NCBI GenBank assembly: GCA_900095095.1
Contig: FMBT01000355.1
Location: forward strand, 124,001 to 188,000
Length of the DNA: 64,000 bases
Origin: Fragilariopsis cylindrus CCMP1102
Lineage: Eukaryota; Bacillariophyta; Bacillariophyceae; Bacillariales; Bacillariaceae
Reading direction: 5' to 3'
The notes beneath the pieces are model-generated. The model had not been told where the DNA came from and did not search any database. It worked only from the letters and a program-made list of their open reading frames with translations. Position numbers and translations under genes: made by a program. The number at the start of each line of letters is the position of its first letter. Positions within the stretch are counted from its first letter, which is position 1. Of the stretch, positions 14,180-26,150 are shown piece by piece.

Positions 14180-14843
14180 GGTATACCGAGGAGGGAGTCG
14201 TTGTTAGATTAATTAATGGAAATACAGTGTCTTTCGCATTACATAACGACGCTAGTGGCAATGACGAACTTTCGACCAATTGTTTTTGCTCTGTTGTAGA
14301 GAGTTAAAATGGGGAATGAAGATATTTATTAGATGGTTCGGTATATAATTTAGTTTATCTATAACATAACTTTCATTGTATTAAAATACATCGGTAGCAC
14401 TTCGTTAAGATTTTAATGACTACTTTAACTGGCTACGTCATTTGGAAACATACTGTAGAACGAATTATTACTGATCATTTAAAGATTAAAATGCTTCGTC
14501 GGGCTGGTACACGTAGTGCCAGTTCCAGGTCCCACAAAAATCTTCATCTACGTGTAGACAGCGGCCTGAGAAACATGGATTACACGCAAGTTGACAATAA
14601 GCTAGATCAATTATAACCATGACAAATGTGCGTTCCTGATATTTCAGGCCTTGCGAATAAATGATTTTGTACTGTATGATTTCGCTTCGCTTCCCTCGTT
14701 CGTGATTCTATCTTTCTTTTTCATATTAGCTTTTTATGAAGTAGTATCAGTTGAGAAAATATCAACAACGGTGGAAAGCTACTCTTGATTGTAGATATGA
14801 GGTATAAAGGCTTTGATCCCTGGAAAGAAAAGCTCTATATTTT
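14180..14843. other. Intergenic spacer
   Basis: Convergent 3' region. A 66-codon ATG frame at 14416-14616 has no recognisable features and is not called. Confidence 0.45.
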
Positions 14844-16744
14844 CTATGGAAGGAGATTATTGTTGTGTATATTCTTCTTGATCATTTCTATTAGTTTCAG
14901 CGAGGTTGTATCTCCCCCAGATCTGAATTTTCGTGCGAATAGAAACCCGCGTTCTTTTGCTAGGCGTAATTCTTCTACTAACTTGTCCCCACGAAAGAAT
15001 GCGTTTGCTGCATCGCTGTCTTCGCGACCGATCCGCTGTCGTTCAAAAATATTACCGTTCGTTGCATCTTCGCTCTTATAGCAAATAGTTGCATTCAACC
15101 TTAGAACAGCATTTTGCATACTACCATCCCCGCATGTTGATGATACTCCTCCCCAAACCTGAAACATACTGGCTGCTTCCATTGCCTCCGTCCCATATCC
15201 AATGATACGAGCGGCGGCGATCCAAGTTCGTTCCTCTGCAGAAAAAATCGAGAAATAAACCTAACGTGTTAACGAATTATTGACCTTTTAAAAGAATTAA
15301 AAAAATATATATATACTCTTCCAACAAAAAAGTTAATCAATCACTTACCTAGACAGCAGCAGCATCCATATTTAGCAATTGCAAATAATTCCTTTACTTG
15401 TGAAGAATTGACCATCTTCTTTATAACTTTGTACGAAAAAACTGCTTGATTTCCCGAATTAGTTTTTGTTTGATTTGATGTCATATTGGTTTTAATATAA
15501 TCTGGAATCGTTGCCACAAAGTCATTTTGTTTCCATTTCTTTGTCCGTTGTGTGTACTTGCGTTCTCCCGATGTAAAAATAAGACGCTTCCTCTGGAGAT
15601 ATTCCCAACTGAAATACCATCCACCACCATTTTTACTGTTCCTAAGTTCACCAAGCCAGATATTCCTCTTAGTCTTTTGGAAGTATTGTGTCATTTCCTC
15701 GGCACCGTGTAGTGGATATGCTGCGTTACCGAGTGTCAATAAATAGTCATATGGTAGCATAAGGTCCTCCGTTATCCAGTTCATGATCTGATAATTGACA
15801 GTCGAAACGGAATCAGTGGGGTATATAATACTTCCGAATTGGACAATAACAGCATTCAAATATTTGTTTGCTATTCGGTGCACACGATCAGTGAAAGGTT
15901 GGGGGGACCTCCGTTCTAAATGTATGATAATAAAATGATGCGGCATCGAACATGCATCAATGAGGACTTCTAAATGATCCGCATCTTGAAATGCCACTAT
16001 CACAAATACTAACCTTGGAAGGCCGTTGTGACTTACTGGAACATTCCGTAGAGTCTTCTCCGCCGTTGATAGTAGATCATCATCATTGTGTTCGATTTGT
16101 AACGAATATTTCTCAAAATTACAAATTTTGGTGTTCCCGTCTCCATTATCGGTATGTGTCGCATATATTTCTAGCAGACTTAGACAAAATTCAAGATACA
16201 TGCCAATGTCCCAACCGTCTTTTCTGATGCCTTTCACTTCCTCCATATTTCTTTTTAGTTTCTTTTCTAAGGTGTTTGTCCAGGCATCTTGAAGTATTAT
16301 CGCGGCCCATGGCACAAATTTTGAATAGTCTACTTTATTCAATTGACAATGCCTCAATTCCACGACATCGGAATGAATAGGACGAGATGATTCAGAGTAA
16401 TAATTTATCAGTACCTCCAGTATGTGCAATCGTTCGCCTTGTAGTAGTAGTAGGTTAGTGGTGGTATCATTATTTGCTGCTCTTGTTGTCGCATCCAACG
16501 ATATTTGAGAAAACAGTGTTTTCAAAGTTTGCACGAGGAGATAGGAACTTTCGTTATCGGAAAAGATTCTATTCGTCGATGCAATATTCGTAAAAACAAT
16601 GGGGAGGCCCTGATCGGATTGATTATTCAAGTTAACATCCCACCTCTTCAACAAAGCTACTGTCGATAGTATTATATATATAGAAGATAGAAAAAGCGTA
16701 ACGTATGCGATAGTAGGAAAGAAGTATCTTATCATCCTCGCCAT
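14844..16744 (-). CDS. GT14-type (core-2/I-branching-like) glycosyltransferase
   Basis: Predicted type II Golgi protein: a short basic N-terminus, then a single anchor (YVTLFLSSIYIILSTVALL). Exon 1 is 16744-15349 and exon 2 is 15235-14844, joining as CCCCL-EERTWIAAARIIGYG. The catalytic region matches the Branch family (PF02485): LVFVIVAFQDADHLEVLID at the N-terminal edge, IIIHLERRS, NWITEDLMLPYDYLLTLGNAAYPL (the S.D.YPL-like region), WLGELRN, and a C-terminal Cys-containing VWGG block. Family members transfer GlcNAc or xylose to glycans; donor and acceptor here cannot be deduced. It is one of the few intact genes in this stretch and lies just downstream of a fucosyltransferase-like gene in the same orientation. 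Confidence 0.85.
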
Positions 16745-17440
16745 CGTTGCATGTCAAACTGTCTGGCTGGAGGTTGGTGACAGAGTCTACTAGCTAGTAC
16801 CGTAGCTAACATAATGCAACATGGTGAGCGTCATCGTGTTTCAATTTTGAAATTAATGCTTTTGTTTTACACCGCTTTATCGATTTAATTTCAAATTCTT
16901 TTGTTAGCTATCACTTAGATCACGCGGGACTAATACAATATAAGGTTTTAGAGACTAAAATATATGCATGGTTCAGCCAATAAGTCATCCAATCTATTAT
17001 AATGAATGTAGTACAGTACTGTAGCTGAGAACTGTAGTGATATTTTCTTGAGATTTTCGTTGATTTCTACCTATTACTTTTCTATTTGCTATGTGTTCCT
17101 GTATAAAAATTGGGTTTATAAAGCTCTTAGACGTGGTTGAGCTCCAGAACATAGTAAGGATAGAAATAACAAGAGCACGATGCAACTATAAGATTCTACG
17201 ATGGAAAGAAATTGCTTTTGTTGAGGTAAAAGAAACTCGGATTTTCTACGGGGTTCAAAATTGATGGAAAGATTTATATATTGAATAAAGAAAAACTCAT
17301 TGGCGTTATTTATTAATACAATCAACAAAGCAGTATATTTTTTTAGCAACAAGTTCAACTGTTTGCGTGTCCAGTACGCATCGATATAACAAAGCTTGGT
17401 CTACCATAACATTAGTTGTACATGCATTCCACTTTATATT
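16745..17440. other. Intergenic spacer
   Basis: AT-rich spacer between two co-oriented glycosyltransferase-like genes. No gene is supported. Confidence 0.5.
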
Positions 17441-18711
17441 TTACCGAACAGGAAAGACACACTTCGTTTCTTGAAGCCGTATTGTTTCTTCGTCAGTTTT
17501 TGTCATTATTGTTTGGCTTACGCGTTTCCAACGTCGTAGTGAATGATGCCAAAATGGAGTGTAAACGACAGTCCCTTTCGCTACCATAGCAGGAACCATT
17601 GAAAAATCACTCCTTGACATGATCATAACATCAGCAGTAACGAATTCTTTCCAGGTTTCCTTCAAGCTTGTATCTACATTAACTTCGTATCCTCGATTTC
17701 GAAATTCGTTCAAATCTTCAAAGGACTTCGCTGAAGTGTAAATGACAACTCTAGCACCTGGCTTCATATACTTATCTATCAGAGTTTGATAATGTAGGTT
17801 GGGAAGATAACTATGAAATCCTCGACTTTTTTCTTTACAAGGTGAGCTGTTGCCACGTAGCATATGTACAATGATGGTATACATACTTCGTTTTTTGTTT
17901 GGATAAGTGACTAGCGTACGTAAATAATCAACATATTCAGGAGTCCATACCCTTGTATCTTCAGCCATATAGTGGTCTCTCGGTATTACGGAGCGCCGAA
18001 CGCTACTATTCTCTGATTGAAAGTCTCTTGGACAATTGAATCTTAGTGCACCTTTGAGACCTAGAGCATCCAATAGATCCTCGTGAGCCGTCATTTTTAG
18101 GGAAATACTTCCACAACATCCCCCATACGTTGCATTCTGATGGAATATATAAGCATGGGCCATCAACATTTCTTCTACAACTTTCCAGATTTTCCCTTGA
18201 AGTAATTATGAAACATCTGATGGTGACCGTCAAAAACGTATTGTTGTTCCAATCCCACATCGTCAACACGTAACTCATTTTTTTCAAACATCACCGCAGC
18301 AGCTCCTTCTTCATCTTCATCTCTGAAGATGTTTTCTTGAAATTTCACTTTCTTTTCGTCGGGAAGAGGATCATTCTGTATTATTATCGGTGAAATCTCG
18401 TCGATATTATGTTCTTCTGGTTTCATTGTTTGTACGTCGGGATGGTATTTTTCTTCTTTTCCTTCTTTCATCGTGCTACCACTGTCCCCATCTTCTATGG
18501 AAACTATTCCGGACGACCTACCCTTCAGAAATGATCGATACGTCGACGTAACCACTTCTTTGCCACCATTCGAGTTGGACAATATAATCTGGTATATTGT
18601 GAAACAAATAATAAGTATGACGCTCAATATAAATAGAGGCCCTCTATAAAACTTCTTCCTACAATCGGCTGTTCGATTCCGGTTTATCGTTGACTTCCTA
18701 ATAGCAGTCAT
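17441..18711 (-). CDS. Fucosyltransferase-like type II membrane protein, copy 1
   Basis: Intronless, ~420 residues. It has a basic N-terminus and one signal anchor (GPLFILSVILIICFTIYQIIL), then a charged stem. The luminal domain carries MLMAHAYIFHQNATYGGCCG, FNCPRDF, a degenerate H-x-x-R-G loop (IIVHMLRGN...PC), YLPNLHYQTLIDKY, and VMIMSRSDFSMVPAMVAKG...VVYTPFW. The last block resembles the donor-site SS-F-S...A...P..W signature of GDP-fucose transferases (GT11-like), and H-x-R-R-G-D is the usual GDP-fucose loop; here the loop is degraded. One base is missing near 18181 (GK-VVEEML), which splits the locus into two frames. A paralogue lies at 23105-24653. The assignment is by motif only; substrate unknown. 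Confidence 0.7.
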
Positions 18712-19310
18712 GGTGCAGTGGACGCCATGGTCGAATGGTGGAACTGGAGTAAATGAAACACTTGAAAAGAAAATTGTTTGTGACTATTTTACATCGCCAT
18801 CATACGTACAACAAGCTCAAAAAGCATTTAACGTATTCACGAAGACTGAATTTAGTCACGAGTATATTTATTAGTTTCTGTAAGAAACAAAGAGTGTAAT
18901 CGATGAGAATCGAATCACGGTTTATAATCTACAAATTTGTTTTATATAACTGATTTTTTTTTATGAATTAACATTACAATAAGTACACTTTTCGAAAACA
19001 AATAGTAGTCGAATTTCCCTTTTTGAATGCTTTGTATACTAAGTAGACCAATTCTTGGTCTGGCGCAAGGTGCTCCAGCTCTGAAGTAGTATATCTATTT
19101 TTAACGTGATGATGATTGATTTTGCATCCCTTTTGCTTCTGCCACGACGACCCGAAAGAACTACAAAATTCACTAACTAATTGTAACATTAATAATGATG
19201 ATGTCACTAACTTTGGGTATAATCCGTGAAGATATTTCCCAAACCCCCTCCAATCTTTCTTGAGAGTGGCAATTTTTGCAACAAGGAACGGTACACTGTA
19301 TTAGTCAATT
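18712..19310. other. Intergenic spacer
   Basis: Lies between the FucT-like gene and the 3' end of the HMG-box gene. No supported gene. Confidence 0.5.
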
Positions 19311-20751
19311 TTATTTTGGCTCATGTTGTGATGGTGATTGTGGATGATTTTGATCAAAAGGTTGGTTTGGGTCATAATGATAATACGCTGGGTTTCCAGG
19401 AAGATTTTGTTGTGGTTGGTGTTGTTGTTGAGGGTCCGTTGAGTATATTCCCGGAGAATAGTCTGTATCATGTAATGCAAAGTACAAATAAATAATAGTA
19501 TAGCAATGAAGCAACAAAAAGCAAAATTTATACAAAGATTTGTCAGAACCAGTTCATCCAGAGTAGTTTTCACTTTATTCACGCACACGCACACACCAGT
19601 GATAAGGAAAGTTACATAGACATCAAGTATATTCGACGTACCTTGTTGATAGTAGGATGGTGGCGCGTATCCGTATGGATGCGGCTGGCCGTAGGTTTCA
19701 TATCCCATTCCAGTCCCTGGTGTATCATATCTTCTATCATAAGAAGCAGCGTCATAACTATTCATAGCCGCCGCATGGTACGTGTGTGCTCCGTATGACA
19801 TTCTGTAATTATTCGATGCATTATTATAAGCTTCCGCTGATGAATGAAGTTGATCCTGATTGTAGGGTAAAGAAGAAGACGCTGGTGCTGATACTGCCGC
19901 TGTCATGATGGTAGATATTGCTGGTTATGCTGTTGGAGATATTCGTCATTGGAGTAACTGTACGTAGGTACAGGCAGATGACTAGTGCTGCTCGATGATG
20001 GCTGTTGTTGGTGTTGTTGTTGTTGTTGTTGTGAAGGATGAGGATATGGATTTGATACTGACGGTGCAAAAGTATCGGTAGCCATTTTGGTACTATATTT
20101 CATTCCCATGCCGGTGGTAGAAATAGAATCGGTTGCAGCACTACTATTGCTTATACTGTTGCTTTTCGAGGGTAGATCCTCGGGCCGTAATGGTAGTTTA
20201 CCTTCTCGGACAGCTTTCATTGCCTCGTTTTCACGTTGTTCTCTCTTCGATTTGATTTCTTCTTCTGATTGTCTCTTCCATTCTGACACAGCTAATTTGT
20301 ATTCCTGCCTTAATCGAAATTCTCCATCGACGAACATTTTCTTTTCTTCTGCATCAGCATCCTTCCACATCTGTGCAAGTATCCTAGAAACTTCCGCATT
20401 CTTAACATCCTTATGTTTATTTTTAACGTACTGTCGTTTCGAATTGGAAAAGGATAAAAATGCAGACATCGGTCGTTTGGGTGCCTTCGGATCCTTATTT
20501 ATCCGTTTCGTTGCGGGGACCTTCCACGGTCCAGTATACATCGATTTTTCCATCTCATACCGAGCCTTGTCTTGTCGTGCCAATTCTTCCCACTTTTCTC
20601 GTTCATCTTCCGGCAATGCTTTCCATGCTATAGATACCATTTTGGCTACTTCTGTGGTAGAAAGCTATTTTTAAAATGAACGCAATCATTCAGTTATGAT
20701 ATAAAGATGAAAACAAGCAATTGTATGTGTACGTGTATGTGTGTACGTGTT

Positions 20752-20793
<42 letters not shown>

Positions 20794-21071
20794 GAGAGAG
20801 AGAGAGATAATCGTGTTGAGAAAAAGAGAAAGAACCGTAACAGCATATTATATGAATTTACAACCTGATTTTGACTTGACTGTTTTCTTATTCTTACCTT
20901 TTGACCTTGTCCTTTTGCGGTTAACTCTGCCCGTATCTCTTTATGTTTCGTTGTTGAAAAGAACATATATGAACTCTTAAACCGTCTCGGTGCCTGAGGT
21001 GCCTTTTTATATCTTACTGGAGCGAATTGCCTCAGGTGAGGAGACGGTCGACCGGAACTCATCCTCGTCAT
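19311..21071 (-). CDS. Protein with two HMG boxes
   Basis: Chromatin or DNA-bending protein. Exon 1 (21071 to ~20898) and exon 2 (from ~20667) join inside the first HMG box: KKAPQAPRRFKSSYMFFS ... VRAW-equivalent VSIAWKALPEDEREKWEEL. The second box is classical: KDPKAPKRPMSAFLSFSNSK ... WKDADAEEKKMF. A Lys/Glu helix and a Gln/Ser/Tyr/Pro-rich tail follow. One base is missing near 19908 (QQYLPS-MTAAVS). A last intron (GTACG...TACAG, about 19641-19465) leads to the C-terminal exon DYSPGIYS...QHEPK, ending at 19311. The first intron contains a long GT/GA microsatellite (20755-20800). Target genes cannot be deduced. Confidence 0.88.
20755..20808 (+). repeat. (GT)n/(GA)n microsatellite in HMG-gene intron
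   Basis: About 13 GT units followed by GA-rich repeats, inside the intron that splits HMG box 1. Confidence 0.9.
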
Positions 21072-23104
21072 CAATGAAAATATGTATAATAATGATATAA
21101 TAATATAAAGTTATAAAGTTTAAAAATGCCGAAAAAAGAAAAACGTTTTACAGTATTGGGTGACAAGCAATTCATTGATCGATATGCCTGGTACGGACTG
21201 GGTTTGTATTAATTCGCAATCTACCTACTTGCTTTGCGCCACGACCAGGTATGTTCTCTTAAAGTGCATCGGGATGTACATCCCAAAGCACGTGCTTTCT
21301 GGGAATTGTTACCGTAATAGCTTATCAACTGGCGATAAGTAACGGCAGAAATGAAATAAATCTGAAAAGAATGACATTACTTTGAAGTAGTTGATATCTG
21401 CGCGGCTACTATTTAGGCGGCGAACTAAGTCTGAAAATAGTTAGTAAGTTAAGGTACTATACTTCGAAGTACTATACTTACGGAACAGTAAATAAAACAT
21501 TTAAAAATGTGTTCTTCTTTCGCGCGAATTTTTGAATCTCAATTGTGGAAAACTTAGGACCGGGTTACTTCAATGAGGGGCGTGGGTTCATTAATAAAAA
21601 AATGCAAAAAATGATCATCCAGAACAGTTTTCTCTTGAAGCGCTTTTCAAGAAAAAGAATTGCCTATATGGCGTCGCGTTCTTCTATTTTGCTCTTTCTT
21701 GTTCATATATTTTTCATTTATTCAAACGTCGTGTTATAAAAAGTATCATTGAATACTTTCCATTATTTCAAGCACTCACTTCTTCGACTCACTACAATAC
21801 AGTTTGCCAGCAGATAAATTTATGGTCAGTTTTATTGAAGAATAAATAGTAAAATACTACAGTAGATCAAATAAATATATAAATGAGAACTAAACAAACT
21901 GAACAAGCAAATATTTTAACTCTTAGTTTACTTAGGTGGTTATTTGTAATCCTTGGCATCCATGTTGTTGACATTGATATGATGATCATGGAAGGAAGAA
22001 TGACATCATGAATGGATATGTTTGAGTATGCCACATCATGAGCCAGGTATATGAATAAGTCGTGCTGTCATTCTGCAAGTTGAAAAACACTATGATGACT
22101 TGTAGACTAACTTTTAATTGTAGCAACAGCAATACTGTGATAATGATCATCAATCGCCTAAGTAGTACCACATGCACATTACTACCAACTTCAATATGGT
22201 CGCACATGCCCTTATGTCATGGCAGGAACACCCTGTACACACACACACACACACACACACCAAAAACACTTTGATGACTTGTAAACTAACTGTTAATTTC
22301 AGTCAACAGCAATTATGTAATAATGACCATCAATCACCTAACTAGTACCACTATGCACATTATCACCAAATTCAAACTGGTAGCACATGTCGTTATGTCA
22401 TGGTACGGTAGGAACATAAAAAATACTCTCCTTGTGTGCTTGTAGTATATATTGCATGATAGAGCTAGGACCTATGTCTATGGCATTGTACTTATTATAT
22501 TCATTGTGTCATCAGAGCTGGGACCATATCCTTCTTGAAATGTGTGGCAACCAAATAAATTTTTACATTAGCTATTAGGACAATGTGGATGATTATGGTG
22601 TTGCCTTTGTAACAATATTCACACTACTATACTACTAGCTAGCTCTATCCGTTGAATAGCCAGCAAAATATAGCACTGCATTAAAAGAATGCTCTCAACA
22701 CAGCATATCAATAGACTAAGCTAAAGCTTATAATTTCTATATTATCTCATTCAAAACGCCTTTACTCTATTACTAGCTAGTTTAGAGCATGGCATAAAAG
22801 CTGTACTGTATCTTGGTTATTTTTTAACAGTCATTTGAAGTAGGGCAATTACTCTAGAAAGAATCTTGAAAGAGAAAATGACCTTCTACAATAATTTAGT
22901 AATTAAATTATTTAATTTCACTTAAAAATAAAAAAGGAAGATCAAACATTTATTTATTTGACACTCGGTCCGCCAAGAAACACTACAGAATAATAGTGCT
23001 AGTTGGCCAGTAGAAATAGAGAGAAGAAGAAGAACAAGAAGAAGACGACGTTTCCTTTCGTGTTCCAGGTACTGTTCATAGTTCAAAGACATCAAAACAT
23101 AACC
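21072..23104. other. Long intergenic region with diverged tandem repeat
   Basis: About 2 kb between divergent genes with no supported coding sequence. It holds a diverged tandem duplication flanking a CA repeat (22083-22414, listed separately); the rest is AT-rich unique sequence. Confidence 0.5.
22083..22414 (+). repeat. Diverged ~150-bp tandem duplication around (CA)n
   Basis: Copy 1 at about 22083-22233 and copy 2 at about 22261-22414 share ordered blocks: AAAAACACT.TGATGACTTG, CAACAGCAAT, ATCATCAATC.CCTAA, AGTACCAC and TTATGTCATGG. They differ by substitutions and small indels. A (CA)12-type tract lies between them. Neither copy is coding. Confidence 0.75.
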
Positions 23105-23704
23105 ATGGCTGCAATAACTAAATCTTCAGTGAAGATAAGATCTCGATGGATTCGCACAAGAACAATCATATATTGTGTTGTTGTCATCATTGTATGTTTT
23201 GGGATGATTCGGGGTAGTATATTTACGAATAGAGATTTCCTATCCGATCCATCAGAAAAGTATGGTTTGCTCTCATCGATCCCGATCAAATCGATCAACA
23301 ATAATGATGAAAAGGCGAATTCTAATCGGGCCGGTGCCGTCGTCGTCAGTAATAATATTAATACTAATAATAATAAGAAGAAGGCGGTTTCATCTTCATC
23401 GTCATCAAAAGAACTAGAAATAGAACAGCCGAAACAACTCGACTTTCCAAAAAGTAACAAAGATCATTTTCATAATCCTGCCACTGTTGATAACAGGGAA
23501 GATATTTATATCTATCACCACACACTAAGATCATCTGCTGGGAAAGAGGGTGCTGTCGTTCTTGACATGTTGATGGGTCACGCATTTGCCTATCAGCAGG
23601 GTGCTATATATGGTGGTAGTTGTGGAGAGGGAAACGACGTAGGTGCGTATATAGTGTATTGATACTCTACTGTTTTGATACTGTATTGTTATATCTCATT
23701 CGTT

Positions 23705-23743
<39 letters not shown>

Positions 23744-24653
23744 TGCACATGCACTCTTTAGGACGTGATCCTGAAAATTCTCTAATCAAAGCAATTGGTT
23801 TGCAAGATTTCATACAATTTGCTTGCCCTAGGGACTTAGAATCAGTTGCTCGAAAAAAAACTGTTCCCGAGAACAGTTACAAACAAGATGGGACAAGAAT
23901 CTTTAATCCAGAATATATGGATAAGATGAAAAGCGTAATAAGATACCCAGTGAAACAAGACAGTAGTAAAAAAATATCATCGTAGTTCATATTTCTCGTG
24001 GTAAAAAATTACGCCATGCAGAAAGGCACTCCACCAAGGCTATGAGCCGTATCTTCCCAACAAACACTACCAGGTAAGAAACAGTTATTGTTACTAATTA
24101 TTTGAAAATGACAGTATTATTTTGCCTATCAATATGTGGACAATTCTGATTCTGCTAATACCACTACTATTTCTATGTTATCCAATTTTAAATCATGATA
24201 TTATACCTCAATTTTCCTAACTATATATAATAAATATATTCATCTTGTGTTCAAAATAACAAATAACAAAAGTTACTGATCAATAAGTATACAAAGCCAG
24301 ATCAAGAAAATAAAGTTATACTATATTCTCAATCAGAACATTCGTTTGAAACGTTTGACGAATTCCGAGAAAAGGGATACGAACTTCATATCGATGAACC
24401 TATCGACGATGTTTGGAGGGCAGTTATTACCTCAGATATTTTTATTATGTCGAGAAGTAGTTTTTCATTTGTTCCTGCGATGGCTGTGTCAGGTAGTACG
24501 TCAACAACTGTCGTTTATACACCATATTGGCTTCAACCAATCCGTGGTTGGGAAATTGTTCGTAGGGATATTCAGGCACAATCTGATGCTGAATTTCAAT
24601 TTTTGAAATTGTCATGTCCAAAATATATTCATCATCATCAAAAAATGAATTAA
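23105..24653 (+). CDS. Fucosyltransferase-like type II membrane protein, copy 2
   Basis: Starts at ATG 23105 (ACCATGG context). Anchor: TIIYCVVVIIVCFGMI, then a low-complexity stem. Exons 23105-23642, 23762-24073 and 24273 onward (GTGCG/TTTAG and GTAAG/AAAAG introns). The core parallels copy 1 block by block: VVLDMLMGHAFAYQQGAIYG, FACPRDL, an H-x-x-R-G loop (VVHISRGKK), GYEPYLPNKHYQ, and SDIFIMSRSSFSFVPAMAVSG...VVYTPYW. Two single-base losses, at the A7 run 23968-23974 and at 24036, break exon 2. Intron 1 has a CT/CA microsatellite. The frame ends KYIHHHQKMN at 24653, but an overlapping frame continues into a Ser-rich tail (next entry), so the C-terminus is uncertain. Fucosyl transfer is inferred from motifs only. 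Confidence 0.68.
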
Positions 24654-25629
24654 TAGATTTATTACTACTATCATCATCATTGTCACAATCACAATCGTCA
24701 CAATCAATATCACAATCAAATTCAAGTTCAAGTTCAAGTTCACAACCACAGAAAGAAGAACGAATAATCCAGAAAAGAAAAATGAGAAATAGTAGTAGTT
24801 GTGTATCATTACCGAAGATGATGACGATTCTTCTGTATCATTGTCATCATCACCATCATCATCATCATCATCATCGTCGTCGTCGTCGTCTCGAAGCAGT
24901 AGTACTCGTCAACAACAACAGCAACAACGACAAGGTGGCGATGATACTTTTAACAACAACGACAACGATGACGACGATGAGGGGAATGACGATAATAACG
25001 ATATATATCGAATTCGGCGTCGTAGAAAACGTCTTCGAAAACAACAACAACAGCAATCTTCATCTTCATCTTCATCTTCTTCTAGGTTATTTGATTCTAT
25101 TACTAATAATATACCAAAACCAATAAGTTCATCATTAAAGAATGCAAAATTAATTGATATAAGTACAAAAGCTACACGGATTGCAAAAACGAAAACAGGA
25201 CGACTATGGAATGATTTAGTTGAACGGACCTATAATGATAATAATGACGGCGATGACGGCAGCAATGGTGACAAATAACAACAACAGCAACAACAACGAA
25301 TCAGTAGTAGTCGAAATACAAATACAAATCAAAAACGATCTGGTTTTAATTGGCAACAATCACAATCACAATCACAACCACGGCAACGACAACAACGATC
25401 TTCGCGAATTGATGATGATAACGATAACGATAACGATAACGATAACGATGATGATATTAATGACGAAAATAAGAATGATAATAATGATAATAGTTTTCGT
25501 CGATCACGGACGACGCAGCAGCAGAAACAGCAACAGCAACGAGAGGAAAAACAAAGACAAGAAAAACCACCACCACCACAACGACAACGTCAACGACGAC
25601 GACCAATTGGACAGATTATAATCGAGTGA
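24614..25629 (+). CDS. Low-complexity Ser/Gln/Asp-rich coding region, uncertain
   Basis: A run of overlapping frames with strongly biased composition: Ser-rich (to ~24800), Asp/Ser-rich, a basic RRRRKRLRKQQQQQ block, a less repetitive piece (LIDISTKATRIAKTKTGRLW), then Gln/Asn/Asp-rich sequence ending PPPPQRQRQRRRPIG near 25625. The parts join if one C is restored near 24633 and 24810; an in-frame TAA at 25276-25278 interrupts it. It is either a C-terminal extension of the upstream FucT-like protein, a separate disordered protein, or non-coding repeats. No family recognised. Confidence 0.3.
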
Positions 25630-26150
25630 CAAAGGAAGGTGGTACAGAACCTTTTATCATGCCAGAACTCTGATCGACGACGCGACAGTTACGGTTTTGA
25701 AATTGATATGTCCGAAAAATGACGAATTTGAAAAGTATGGGAAGAAGAAAAACGTTTGGCGGTGATATTGAATAATAATGAATGATAAGTACTGTACCGT
25801 ATTGGGCGGAGAATAGTAACCGATATACTAGGTAAGCTTGGGAGATAAAATACCGCAGTAAAGTCATAGATAGACGTAAAGTTAGAATGATCCTTGTGAT
25901 TGAAAACGAAATCATTGTTGTGCACGTTTTTTTTCATTTTATTTTATTTAATACTGTTCCAATATGTATTTCCCTCTATGTCTTAGCTAGCTTTTATGCA
26001 GCTAGCCAGCTACTTGTTATAACATGATGATACATACTATTTAATTCTATATCTTTTTGTTTAATTGATTGATTGATTTGATTTGATGATGAAACATTAA
26101 ATTTTATATATATTATATTGTACTTGTATTATATTATATTACATTTAATT
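25630..26150. other. Intergenic spacer
   Basis: Convergent 3' region before IMP3; contains TGATT/TTGAT repeats near 26065-26090. No gene seen. Confidence 0.5.

Noticed and set aside
14416-14616. 66-codon ATG frame
   Set aside because: Short, composition like the spacer, no neighbours or motifs supporting it.
24840-25560. CRISPR-like or satellite array from the CAT/CAA/GAT repeats
   Set aside because: Simple trinucleotide runs of varying phase without conserved repeats or unique spacers; they fit low-complexity coding sequence.
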